Shown here: one piece after another, positions 1-12,860 of the stretch
Numbering within the stretch: position 1 is the stretch's first letter
Layout: each line of letters opens with the position of its first letter
Source of the DNA: Utricularia gibba
Lineage: Eukaryota > Streptophyta > Magnoliopsida > Lamiales > Lentibulariaceae
NCBI GenBank assembly: GCA_002189035.1
Contig: CM007991.1
Coordinates: forward strand, 1,736,001 to 1,800,000
Length of the DNA stretch: 64,000 nt
Direction of reading: 5' to 3'
Program-made: the position numbers and the translations under genes
Notes under the pieces: generated by a model
The model's database searches: none
The model's input: the letters and a program-made list of their open reading frames with translations, nothing else
What the model was told of the DNA's origin: nothing

Positions 1-3000
1 AGGTCAAGCTTTTTGTTGCTTCTTGTGCATGCGAGATTACTCGAATTAGTGCACCTGAAGCTCCTTATCATGATGATGTTCTAAAGGTCGTTTCTGCTGC
101 ACAACCTATTCATCGTGCCCACAGTCACTTGAATTTTCTTATTTTTGGATACCCTGTGTGACATATGTTTTATTTCAGGATATTTTTCAGCTAATTTTGA
201 ATACTCTTGGTGGCTTAAGTGATATGAGTTCCTCGTCGTTTGGAAGGAGGGTTGTTGTTCTTGAAACTTTGGCACGTTACAGATCATGTGTAATGATGCT
301 GGATCTTGAATGTGACGATCTTATCAATGAAATGTTCAAAAATTTTTTTGATATTGTCAGGTATGATTTTCTTCTCTCATATTTATGCCCACATGAAGTT
401 TGTATTTAATTCTGTCCACTTCTTTTTTGGTGCATTGTGTTTTCTGGGTAAATTGTGCCAACTATTAGTGTTGCGCTGCTATTTGCTGCACATGAATACT
501 GGTTTGCTGCCAACTTTTTTAGTGCATGTTTTTATGTCTACTGACACTTCAAGCTGTCCTTATAAACAGAGATGACCACCCTGATAATTTGGTGTGTTCA
601 ATGGAAGCAATCATGGAAGTCTTGCTCGAAGAAAGTGAAGACGTGCCTGATGAACTCTTGCTCATATTGTTAGCTGAATTAGATAATGATAAGAAGGTAA
701 AATTTTTTATGTTTTCTCCAACATTCATAGGTTTTCATCCAGTCAAATGTATATTGAGAGTTGAGGTGGGTGTAGGGTGCCAAAATGGCTGCAAGGAGGC
801 TTGCTATGAACGTGATTCAGAAGTGTGCGACAAAACTGGAGCCTAGCATTAAGCAGTTTCTAGTGTCTGCAATGTCTGGTGACAGCAATCCCTTGCAGCA
901 TGGAATCAGTTATCATGGTGTACTCTATAATGTTTATTGCTGTGCTCCACAAGTGGTAGCAGGAGTGATCCCTTATCTTACTGGAGAGTTGCTGGTAATC
1001 ATCCTACTCTGGAATTTTAGATTTAACATCATGACGTAGAAGACCCTCTTTAATTAAAAAACTGTGTTCTATATACTGAATTTTTTTTTTCTGGGTGCGG
1101 CAACATGGAAAAGCTCTACCTTTTGCATTTATCCTTGTATTTATTGCTTACAGGGGTGTTGTAACTGACATTTTGGAGGAACTTTATAGTGAAGCTAATT
1201 ATTCTTGACATATTTCTCAACTGTGTCCTTATTTTAAAAAATCCGGTTCTATGATGTTTTTCTCATATTTGGACACTGCCACACAGAGTGACCACCTGGA
1301 AGCCCGTTTGAAGGCAGTTGGCTTAGTGGGCAACCTGGTATCTCTCCCAGGATCTACTCTTTCTGAAGTGTTCAGACCAGTTTTTATGGAGTTTCTGAAG
1401 AGATTGACTGATAGAGCAGTTGAAGTTAGAATGTCCGTCCTGGAGCATGCTAGATTATGCCTTTTGGAGAATCCTTCCAGGCCGGAAGCTCATCAAATTA
1501 TTTGTAAGAAAGAGATAATCTACAAATGTAATGAGGCTCTTTTATCTGATGAATCTAAATTTATTTTCAGCTGCTCTTTCTGAACGGTTTCTGGATTATG
1601 ATGAAAATGTTCGTAAGCAAGTGGTCTCAGTTATTTGTGATGTGGCATGTCATTCCCTCACATCCGTTCCGATTGACACTATTAAACTGCTCTCTGAACG
1701 GCTACGCGACAAATCTGTAAGAATAATTTATTTTCCACTATTTTCTCCCATTCCTTCATGGCTTATTTTCTGATAATTTTTGATGTTAATGCACAGCCTC
1801 TTGTTAAAAAGTACACTTTGGAGAGGTTAGCAGATATACATAAGGCATTCTTCCTGAAGCATTTTAGTGATTCAAGAAGGAATAAAGACTATATTTGGAT
1901 TGCTGGCAAAGTATTGAGGTGCTTCTACGATAAGGATTTCAGGTGACATTGTAATCTTTGATCCAGCGTTATATTCTATGTTATTGGTGCTTATACCACT
2001 TAAAAGTTTTATTTTCACTTTACAGATCAGATGCGATTGAGCCTGCTCTATCTCTGTCCTTGTATCCATCCCAGTCTTCTGTGGATTACAAGGTGAAACA
2101 CTGGATTAGGGTTTTCTCTGGACTTGAAAAGGTTGAAGTTAAAGCTCTTGAGAAAATCCTAGAGCAGAAGCAAAGGTTCGTAGATTGTCTTGATGAGTCA
2201 AGTTTTCTATGTTATCTTCATATCCATGAGGAATCTCATTCTGAATGACGCAAATCAGGCTGCGACAAGAGATGCAAAAGTACCTCTCTCTTCGGCAGTT
2301 GTCACAGGTGTGCCCAAGTTCTAATGGAAAATTTTGTCAACTGTAGTTGAATGTGAATGCCTTTTTTGAAGATATTATATTTTGACTGCAGGAGGAAGTT
2401 GAGAGAACTGAGATCCAAAAAAAAGAAACTATTTGCTTCCGTATGATGTCTCGTTGTTTTACTGATCCTGGTAAGGCAGAGGAGAACTTCCAAATACTAG
2501 ACCAACTCAAAGATCCTAGCGTGTGGAAAATATTAGCACAACTTCTTGATCCAAACACTAGCTCGTTAGAGGCCGTTGATTTGCGCGTAAGATTTTTACC
2601 TGCTGTTAGTCCTAGTCTTCCTTTATTCTGCTTATCTTCTTATTTATATTATACCTCTACTCATAAGCATATTTAAATTTTATTTTACCAAGATTTGAAT
2701 CTCTTTCAGGGAAATTTGCTGAGGAAAGTAGGAGAGAAGCATCAGCTCTTTGAATTCCTAAGTCTCCTTTCGATAAAATGCTCATACATTCTTTTTGACA
2801 AGATTCATGTCAGAAAAATTCTTCTGGAAGCTGATGTGCAGAAATCTTCAGGAAATACTGAATTGATATTGTCATGCATGACCATCCTAGTTGTATGGAT
2901 TCCTCTCAACTTTCTCTTGAATCTGGTTTTTGTTTTACCAATGGCCATTAAGTCCAGTGATATGTGAAGGCAATACTAGTTAGCGTGTCTATTTAATTTC

Positions 3001-6000
3001 AAGTGATAGAGAAATTGCTCTGTTGCACGATATTTTGAGAAGTTGGGTTTATTATCATGGTGTGTGCATTGTCAGAGAAAGTATTTTATGCATCATAAAA
3101 GCTGTGTATTTTATGCAGTAAAAGAATAAGCTCATTATTCTACATGAAGTTTTACTTATTATCTTATGCATCTTCTGGATGATGAAGTTTGAAAGAAAAT
3201 TGGATTCAGTTCAATGTGTCTTCTGTGATAAATTGCAGATTCTTGCACGATTTTGCCCTTCTTTGCTTCAAGGTGTTGAAGCAGACCTGGTACAACTTCT
3301 TGAAGATGACAATGAAATAATAAAGGAAGGTACTTTGCATATTCTTGCAAAGGCTGGGGAACAATTAGAGAAAATCTTGGCGTTTCATCCTGGTGAGGCT
3401 TCTGAGGCATATGCTTGATATTTTCCATTCTCAGTTGGACTGATGATGTGCACAATTTTCCTTTTTAATGCTACTGGGAATAATGAATTTCTGGTCTGTA
3501 GTTCATTGGACCTTATATTAGAGCGCATCTGCATCGAGGGTAGCCGAAGGCAGGCCAAGTATGCCGTTCACGCTCTTGCATCAATCACAAAGGATGATGG
3601 TCTAATGTCACTTTCTGTTCTTTACAAGGTTTCTTCTCTCCTTGTGCTTGCTTCTATGCTAGCCGGTCCTCTAACCTCCAGTTGCATTAGAATGCTCATA
3701 TTTTCTTTATTTATGTTTTTTTTTTTGTGGGAATTTTACTAACTTCATGCTTGCTGATTATGGAACAGAGGCTAGTTGACAAGCTTGAGGAGAGGTCTCA
3801 TCTTCCAGCAGTCCTCCAATCTCTTGGGTGCATTGCACAAGCTGCGATGCCAGTATTTGAAACTAGAGAAAATGAGATTGTGAAGTTTATCAAGGAAAAC
3901 ATACTGACGCTGGGACAGGTAAGTCATTGCAGTATGGACATATATTTCCATATATGCGCGTATATATATATATTTTTTCTTGTTGACAATTTTTATAAAT
4001 CTTCACATAAATTCAGATAGAAGGCAATGGAAAAACTGCTTGTTGGGATGATATAAGTGAACATTGTTCCTTGAAGGTTTGTCCTCCAACCCATGTATTG
4101 CATCTTCGAGTGCTTGCTTTTAGAAGATGAGGTGAAATGACAAAATGTTATTCGATTATATCAGATTTTTGGTATTAAAACCTTAGTAAAGAGCTACTTA
4201 CCCATTAAAGATGCCCACCTGCGTTCTGGAATCACTGATGTCATTGATATCCTGAAGAACATCCTTGTGTTTGGTGATGCCTCCTCTGACATAATGTCAA
4301 GGTAATGTGATGTTGCATGTTTGATTCTGGGCCCCCCTCTCCATGTGAGTTCAAGTTCGGGAGTTCAATCTTTCTCCATTTTCAGTTCTGTTGACAAAGC
4401 TCATTTGAAACTTGGTGCTGCAAAAGCTGTTCTTCGCCTATCAAAGCAATGGGAACATAAGATTCCTGTGGACGTTTTTTACCTCACATTAAGAGTATCT
4501 GAGGTAGGGTCACGTCAATGTGGATGTGATTGTTTGTGGTTGAATTTCTTGATGCCTCCTATAAAACAAGATAGATAATATTTTTGTTGCATTGCAGGAT
4601 AAATTCCCTGAGGTTAAAAAACTACTTCTTGGCAAGGTTCACCAATATGTTAAGGACCGTATGTTGGATCCAAAATATGCTTGTGCATTCCTTGATATTT
4701 CATCTTCAGAAGCAGATTTACAAGAGGTATATCCATGTTCCTTCTCTGTTTCAGTCTTTTTTGATTGTTATGTACTTTTAAAAATTGTCGTGTTAATGAT
4801 TCTTAAATTAACGGGCATTCTTATTCTAATAATATTGGCAGAACAAACAATATCTCAGTGACATCATTCAGTTGTGCCAGCAAGACAGGGTGCGGCAAGT
4901 TTCTCTCCCCACTGATTCAGTTAGTCCTGTGCTTTACCCAGAGCACATCCTCATATATATGATACATTCAATCGCTAACCACCCCTCGTTTCCTAATATT
5001 GATGAATGCAAAGATGTCAAAAGATACGAACCCATGTACAGGTACTTGAGCATGCCATTCATGAATTCTAATGATTCCTGACCTTCGCATAAAGCTTACG
5101 ATTCAGATCTGATAATTGGGATCAGTTAGATACTAGTTTTACACAATTTGTATTGCATGATAATGGCCTAGGTGACAGAATATTCAAAGGAAGATTGTTG
5201 ATCATGCATGAGAAGTCTTGTGCATTCTGTAATGTGGGTTGGAAAGCCATTGCATTTTGATTATACAGCAGTTAGTCATACTTGTGGATATATTTTAGGT
5301 GCCTGTGATTTATCATTTGGGAATTGAGCTTTAATCTGTATTTAGCCGGTTGATGTACTCCTATTTTTCCAGGCAGTTGTACACATTCCTATCTATGTTG
5401 ATTCATGTGGATAAAGCTGGGAAAACAGATTTCTCCGACCGGAAAGACAAAGATAGCATTTCATTATTAATAGCAATAATTCTATCTATCAAGCATTCAG
5501 AAGATGCTTTTGATACAGACAAGTCCAAGGTTGCTGCTATTGATTACTTCATACGTTTTTTTTTTCAGTTTTAATTGGAATACTAATTTTTCATAGAAAA
5601 GGGGACTCCCAGTCTAGTATGAATCAAGTCATCGTGGTTTTTTTGATGCTATTATTATGTACTGCAGAATTCATATGCTCTTTGCGACCTTGCAATGGCA
5701 ATTATTAAGCGCTTAGCTCCAGTCGAAGTTGATCTTCAAAACATTAGTGCTTCAGTAGCACTGCCTCCCATGCACTACAGGCCGCTTGAAAAGCAAGAAG
5801 AAAACCACCCACAGGTAATGTGGCAGAAAAGTTCTATTTATCTCTGTAAGGTGACAACAGCATTATTATTTGATCTTTCTGAATACATTTTTTTTTTCAA
5901 TTAACTTGAGCCTCATTAGTGCATCGTTTTCTTTGAATGAGCAGAAGGCCTGTACTTTTCTTTCATTAGATATGCATCACCTTGAACGTTTTTAAGGAAA

Positions 6001-9000
6001 AAAAATGCTTACCAATGATGCTAGGTTGATGAACAGAAGACTTGGCTCGAAAATGAGGATGTTCTGGCACACTTTGAGTCTCTTGAAATGGAGGCTAATG
6101 CAATTGTAAGTCTTGAAGTTTTCATTAGATTTTCCGCCCCCAGTGTGAAGGATATTATGGTAATTATGCAATCAAACTCAGGCACACTCGACAGTTTCAG
6201 AAGATGATGTCATGAAGGACAGTGAAAATGAGGCTAGTGAGATGCCACTAGGTAAGTTGATGAAGCGTCTAAAAGCTAAGGCTGCAAAGATTAAGAAAGA
6301 GGCAAAGCATGAGACTGCAATAGCTCAAGAGGGCAGTGAAAAAGAGGATGCCATCCTGGGACTGGTGAACGAAAGAAATCATGATACCCATGGGACTACT
6401 AGCAAGTTTCAGTGGAGCAATGGTCATGGGAATGCTCGCAAAAGAAAAAATGACCCAGATTCGCATAAAAAGAAAAGGTTGAAACGTGATTCTGAAGAGT
6501 CTTTTGCACCAAAGTATAGTAAAACACCTGTTCAGGATCCTAAATCTGCTGCTAGCCCGGTCTCCAAGGTTCTAAGAGAATTATACATGCATCAAGGGAG
6601 AGTATACATTCTGACCTCGAGGGATCAGATGAGGATCCGCAACCTGCTTCAGAAGATCAAAATATCGATGAGAAAACTCTTGAGCCCACAGAATCTGAAT
6701 TACTATTTTCACGTATAAGGAAAAAACTTGGCCCTTCCAAGAAAAAAGGCAAAGGACTTGATAGAACTCCAGTTGAGGGAACGCCAGAAGCCAAGGTATT
6801 ATTTCTTAGTAATGATTTTGGTATGCTAAGATTATCGCACTATTTTTTCCTGTATTTCAGAAGTCAAAGAAGATCTCAAATTCAGGCGGTGCAAGCATGG
6901 CCAAGCAGTCCACTGCAGGTTCCTCGAAAAAGGAGAAATCCAAAATTATCACTGGAATGGGAAAGGTGAGTGAGATCTTACCTATAACTTCCTGTTAGAT
7001 TTCAAGAAGTGTGAATGTGATGGTGCTGTTGTATGTGAGCTTTGTATGTATGCCAGGAGGTCATGCAATATAGTGCAAATGAGCTTAGGCTGTCTTGTCA
7101 CTGGTAACATCATAATCTTGAAATATGATCATCTCAAAAAAGAATATAATAAATGTAATTTAATTGGTGTTTCCATTTGTTTACTTTTCCCTTCTCAAGG
7201 AATCCGAATGATTTATGTGACGTCTTTATTACTTTTATTTTTTCCCCAATAATGGAGAATATGCTGCTGTATCTGAAAAATGCTATTTGTCGCCCTTAGT
7301 GTACAACCAAGGAGGATGATCATCCTGCTGGGGACATAGTTGGTCGTAAAATAAGAGTTTGGTGGCCTATGGATAAGAGGTAGGCACTTCTTTATTTGGT
7401 GTATGGGTGTCAGGGAACTCGCAATTAGCTTCAATTCTCTCTTTTGCAATGTTCCTCCATTTTCTTGTTGCTGATTTGAACCATTTTTACATGTTTTTGC
7501 ATCCCGCAACTTTCCGGCAGTGTTGATAAATATTTCGCAGTTGTACCTTTCAAAAGGTTCAAAAAGAATATTACATTATACTCATGGTCTTTCTCTGTGG
7601 CATTTTCACTTAAATTCTATGTTGCTGGATATGCATTCACACTTGCTCTATATATGTTTTTCATAAATCATATCTTTTTCTAGTCTCATTTTCCAGTTTT
7701 CTAATTGCTATTTTATCTGGGGTAGAATGGACGCGGCTGTAAGGTTTCTTAGAGATTTTGGGTTTCTGTTCGTAAATGATTATCCGTAAAGTGAAGCCCT
7801 CATTGTGAAACACAGGTATTATGAAGGCGCTGTGAAGTCATTTGATGTGGAGAAGCAAAAGCATGTGGTATGGGATTTCGGTCGACCTGTTTTTAAACTT
7901 CACCCATATGCAACTTCACTTGATTTACTTTTGCATTATTTATAGATATTATATGACGATGGAGATGTGGAAGTGCTTCGTCTAGATAAAGAACTTTGGG
8001 AGCTCGTTGTAGAGCGCTCCACTCCCAAGGTTCGAACACCATGCTCAATCTTTTATCTTATCTGAGAAGTGATGTTTTGTTTTATTTAATGAAGGTTTGT
8101 GAGAGATAAAATCAATTTTCATGATTTTTTTTTTTTCAGAAACCTCATACGCCTAAAGGTGTTCAGTCCAGAGGGTAAGAACGAGGTTTTTCAGCAAATT
8201 ATCCTGAACTGCTACATGGTTTATTTTGTTGCGTTGAAACTTAAAATTTCTCCACTCAACTTTTAGGTCATCTGGGCAGAAACGAAACTCGAGTGGTGGC
8301 TCAAAACCTGCTAAAAAATCGGAGGAAATGTGAGCTCTTTTCACCCATGTGGTTCCAGAAATGGCACTCCATGTTCATTACTAACTATAATGGATGTTTC
8401 GTGAAGATCTTCGTCTCAAGCAAAAGGAAAGAGGACACCTCGTAAAATTCCAAAAGAACCAAAGTCTAAGGCTGAAAAATCGAAGGGAAGTGATGCGATT
8501 CATGATGATACAACTTCCATGTCTTTGGATGATGATAGTGAACCAGGTGGGGAAGAAAGTCTCATGCTTTTCCAGTATAAATCAGGGAGCAACTAAGTTG
8601 CCTTTTTGCTCGAAGTATCATCTTTTTTGGCAATTTTTGCAAAATATTAACATGGTGCTTATCTCTTGTGGTTTTACGCAGAGAAGGGGCAGAAGAAAGG
8701 ATTTATGAAGAGTTTGTCAGGTGTGGGCAAAAAAAAATATAAGCATGACCAAAAGGTATCTAGTGATGCAGCAGAATCCACAGAGAAGGAAAGAGATGAT
8801 TCAGAAGACACGGAGACGGATAATATTGCGTCACTCTCCGATACACATGAAACAGACAATGCAGTTTCTTCTTTTGAAAAGAAGCGGAAAACAGCCAAAG
8901 ACGAATCCGACCAAGAGACCGAGGAAAATAACTCAGCAGCCATGGAAACGCAATCTGCTGATGCTGAGATTTCTGATGACGAGCCTCTGGTAATCATGCC

Positions 9001-9114
9001 TCTGACACTGGTTTCTCTGAATCCTACGAAATGAAATGAAGCCCCATTCTAACCTTGTTTCTTGTAACGCAGAGTCAATGGAAGCAACGCTCTGGGAAAA
9101 AAAGAGGCCAGTAA
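1..9114 (+). CDS. PDS5: Sister chromatid cohesion protein PDS5 (large, Tudor-containing class), 5' end missing
   Basis: PDS5 binds the cohesin ring with WAPL and controls loading, acetylation and release of cohesin in the nucleus. The window starts inside the gene: the first exon piece (about 3-86) reads VKLFVASCACEITRISAPEA, a conserved early HEAT segment. About 25 exons with GT-AG borders follow. HEAT repeats run to about position 5800. A long Lys/Glu/Ser-rich tail comes next, with a Tudor domain around 7300-8030 (GRKIRVWWPMDKRYYEGAVK, then ILYDDGDVEVL). A basic/acidic tail ends at the TAA at 9112-9114. The Tudor domain and length fit the PDS5A/B class of plants. Two single-base losses interrupt the frame: the GGGG run at 3356-3359 (adding one G gives the family sequence AKAGGTIRE) and the GG at 6568-6569 (adding one G gives SKGSKRI). 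Both look like sequence errors because everything around them is intact. Confidence 0.93.
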
Positions 9115-9810
9115 ATGTTTGAGATTCGGGTGCTGCATATGTCCGTAGATCATCGGCTTTTCTGAAGGCAGAACCATTCAACTCCAAACTAAATAACCCC
9201 TCCTTTCTGTAGATTGTAGCATATTATGGAAGTGAACCAGCTTACATGACAATGTTCTGCCCGGAAGTTGGTCTTAAGTGTAGGCTGTGTAGTATTTTTC
9301 ACCTCCCTTTTCGGGATTTAACTCGATGCTCTTGGTGATGCTGAAACCAACTACAGTTTTTTACGTTTTCAGCTGAATTTATAATGATTCATTCGTGCTT
9401 TTTCACCATTTTTGGTTGTTTCTCCGGTTCTAAAAGTTTAGTTTTGTATGGTTCATTTGTTACTCATGCTCCTTTCGATTCGTGTTGGTGACGCATGCAC
9501 ATGCAACGGCAAATGCAGATGATGAAGAGGTGGATGGAGCTCAAAATGAGGGCGCGGTATTCACGGAGAAACCATAAGATTTTGGTCATGTTTTTGTGAT
9601 CCCCATTCACTTTCCTCTTCGGTGCTTGGTTCAGTAACATCTCGTTGCATGGCGTTGAGGCGAAGAAAAACAGGCGAAAATACCAGGAACTCTTCTTGTG
9701 AATTCTAAGGCTTCATCATGTACGTCCTTGATTGTGTTTTTGCTTTGAATGCTTTCGAAATGCACGTTTTCGGATGATTCGATTGCGCAGTTTGTTGAGG
9801 AAGGCGAATC
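9115..9810. other. Intergenic: PDS5 3' region and WEB-gene promoter/leader
   Basis: This stretch holds the PDS5 3' untranslated region followed by the likely promoter and 5' leader of the downstream WEB gene, both on the + strand. No further coding region, RNA gene or clear TATA box was recognised. Confidence 0.5.
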
Positions 9811-11742
9811 ATGTTCAATTTCGGTGTGAAAGCATTGCAAAATGGGTTCGGTTCACCAAGAAACAATGCTGCCGGGTGTGGATCTCCAACTTCACCCATC
9901 GCAGAAATCGACACACGAGCCCCCTTTGAATCGGTTAAGGCCGCTGTTTCCCTGTTCGGCGATGTTGGCTCTCCCCGTGCCAGACCCATGACCAAAAAAC
10001 CAAGGCAGAAGAGGTACCACCACCAACTGACTCCTGAATCCTTCACTCACCCGAGCTGTAGCTCGTTTTAGCTATCAGTTTGTACCACTTGAGTGCATGC
10101 ATAATATGATTCTGCAAGTTTTTGTGTTGTGTAAAAGTGTTCGTCCCACTAAGTGAAGGTGGTGCATTTGCGCAAATTTTTTAGTGGCTTGTTGTTTGCT
10201 TGTCTGCAGCAAAGGTTGCTGGAGAGGGAAGCACAGTATCATATGATCATGAGGGAACTTGATTACTACAGAGAGCAGCTGAGGAGTACAGAAAGCGCAA
10301 AAGAGCAAGCTCTAAAAGATATGCAAAGAGCTAACACAACTCTACTGGAGTTGACAAACAAGCTGGAAACTGTCTCAGAATCCAAGCAAGCTGCCATAAC
10401 AGCTGCGGAAGCTGCAAAAGCACGAGCGAAACGGCTGGAAGAGCAGAAAGCCCAGCTGGGGAATGATGCATGGAAAGTAGACGTTGATGCTGAAAGGGAA
10501 CTTTATAAAGCTACTTCAGGGAAACTTATAGCTGCTAAACAGGAGCTTACCAATCTGAGGCAAGACTTTGATGCAGCTTTAGAAGCACAGTTAAGGGCTC
10601 TTCAGCAGGGTGAAGAGTCTCTGCAAGCTGCGAAGGTGAGTAGGGAAACGGAAAGCCATCTTTCGGAGCAAGTTTTGGTGTTGCAACAAAAGCTTGATCA
10701 GGTGAAATCTGCTTCTTACAAGGCAGAAGAGGAGCATTTGAAGCTTGTTGCAGAAAAGGAGGTTCACTTGCTAATTTATAAGTCAGCTAAGCAAACTTCT
10801 GATATGGAACTGGATAGTTTGAAACAAGAATGCGCGACTGAAGAGGATCCTACGCGGAAGCTGGAAGAGGTAACGGAAGCAATAAAGATATTACAGGAAC
10901 AGCTGATTGATGTTCGTGCCTCGGATTTCAATTCCTTGAACTCCCTAGTTTTAGAACTTGCTTCCATTAAGAATGAGCTGCAAGAAGTAGTTGCAGAAGA
11001 AGATTCAGTGAGAGCTTCAGTGGATTCGGTTAAGTCGCAGTTGCAAGACCGGACGAGGGAACGGTTAGAGTGGGAAAACAGGGCAGGAGATGCAGAGTCA
11101 AGGCTTGAGAAGATGCAATCTGAATTAGAGAATAGAAAATCGGAGCTTGAAACCGCCAAATCTCGCAATGCACTTGAGGATATGAAATCAAATCTTGCAA
11201 AGTTACTGGCAGAAGCAGCAAATAAAAAACAAGAGAAGGAAAACATTATGAAGGCTGTAGCATCAGTGACACAAGAAGCTGAATCTGCTAGATTATCCAC
11301 TAAAGAAGCCGAAGAAAAGCTAATGATCACACTGAGGGAGGCCAAAGAAGCTGAGGCTGCGAAGAAACTGGCAGATGATCAGATCCACAATTCCCCAAAA
11401 GCCAATGATGCAGGCACCACAGGATCTTCAAGGAAAATCAAACTGTCAGCTGAAGAGTTTCAGTTGATGCATCACAGGATCGAGGAGTTGAAGAGTCAGG
11501 CTGATGAAGAAGTGGCCACTCTAGAAACCCATATGAAAAATGCAAGAGAAAGTAAGAAAGAAGTGCAACAGAAAGTCGATATCATGCTGAAAGAGATAGA
11601 GAACATAGTGTTGGAAATTGAGGATGCTGAAAAGAGAGCAGAGATGGCAGAAGCAGCAAAGAAAATAATCGAAGCCGAACTTCAGAAATGTAGTAAAAGT
11701 GGTAACGGGGAGGAGTCATCTTGTGTCTCAGAAGAAGAATAG
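9811..11742 (+). CDS. WEB family coiled-coil protein
   Basis: WEB (weak chloroplast movement under blue light) proteins are plant cytoplasmic coiled-coil proteins; founding members act in light-driven chloroplast movement. Two exons, 9811-10013 and 10215-11742, encode 576 residues. The second exon must start at 10215 (after CAAAG) to keep phase with the donor at 10014. The N-terminus carries the family signature EIDTRAPFESVKAAVSLFG, which supports the start at 9811. The rest is an almost continuous heptad-rich coiled coil of Glu, Lys, Ala, Leu and Gln, with the DUF827-type stretch RANTTLLELTNKLETVSESK. The tail is acidic (ESSCVSEEE). No membrane segment is visible. The exact family member and any role in chloroplast movement are inference. 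Confidence 0.88.
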
Positions 11743-12860
11743 CAGTCATGATCTCTTAGTAGAACTACCTATCTTTTAGTTGGTGCATCCGTACCATGGT
11801 GTGTGTCCGTGCCCTGTGAGACATTCTTCCCTCCAAGTAGACCAATTTGAAGGTAAACTGAAAGAACCAGAGACTAAAAGGGCTTCCTTGACCAATGAAG
11901 CAGATCAAGAAAACTGCTGTAGCAGCTGCAACAGAAGCTGGAAACTAACGAACACCAGCTCACCAACCTCTTCATTCACTTTTTTTTTTTAATGTTTTAT
12001 CTGCTCTTGGCGTTGTAGTTTCATGTTTATAAATGATTTGAAAATATTTTATTGGATTAAAATCAAATTTATGGGTTTTATGATAGTAGTTGAAAAAGCA
12101 AATTTATTATCATATTTGGAATTAATTTTGAGTATAAAATCAATTTTAATACATTTGAATTTGTTGAAAATTGATTTTTCCTCTCTCATTTTATAATTCA
12201 CTTTTTCGCTATCTATTAAAAATAGCTTTTACTTTTTTTGACTGCAAAATTATACTTGATATCTAAACGAAAAAAATCATAACAATCGGAATATTATTGA
12301 ATAATTGATTATAATTTAAGTAAAAAAATAGATTAAAAGCATTAATTGTTTAAGTGAAAATTGTAATTTGAATCTTTTTTAAAAAAATTATGACTATGAT
12401 TTTCTCGCGAACAAGGTATGGAGGTTTTTTTATTATTATTTTGGGGAAATTAATAATTCATTTCGAAAATTATGACATCAAAGAAACTCTGCATGCGCTC
12501 CTCCAGAAACGTCTCTCTTGTTGGGCGTTATTTGGTTTTCCCGATTCTATCCGCATTTGCGTCTGCTTGTTTCCTTTTTCTCTCGAAAGGGAATTGCGTT
12601 TCAAATGATTCTGAACGCTGTTTTTCTTAGTTTTCTTCTTTGATTCATTGGGTGTTTGCTCCATCTTTCTCGTTTTTGGTTCTTTTTCTTTCATGGGTTT
12701 CAATTAATGTTGGTTTCGATGTTTATGTTGATTTTTGGTCGCTCTTATCTTCCAAAGAATGCATTCTATTGGTACTTTTTTTTTCTGGTGAAATCAACTT
12801 TTTTCTTGTATGAAAGTCAAAATCTCTGTAGGTGAAAATTAATCTTTCGATGCTGCAAAT
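11743..12860. other. WEB 3' region, AT-rich spacer and leader of the C2-GRAM gene
   Basis: The first 250 bases are probably 3' untranslated sequence and include a coil-like remnant (see 11836-11950). From about 12000 to 12450 the DNA is very AT-rich. From about 12470 it becomes CT-rich, which suits the transcribed leader of the C2-GRAM gene. No other gene was recognised. Confidence 0.45.
11836..11950 (+). pseudogene. Possible decayed coiled-coil fragment downstream of the WEB gene
   Basis: About 100 bases after the WEB stop codon one frame reads QFEGKLKEPETKRASLTNEA, which has the Lys/Glu/Leu composition of WEB-type coils; a neighbouring frame then gives a short Ala/Lys-rich stretch ending in TAA. 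It may be the remnant of a longer WEB C-terminus cut off by a mutation, a partial duplication, or simply 3' UTR with chance composition. The evidence is weak. Confidence 0.25.

Noticed and set aside
10776-11345. 189-codon open frame on the - strand
   Set aside because: It is the Ser-rich shadow of the Glu/Lys/Leu-rich WEB coiled coil on the + strand.
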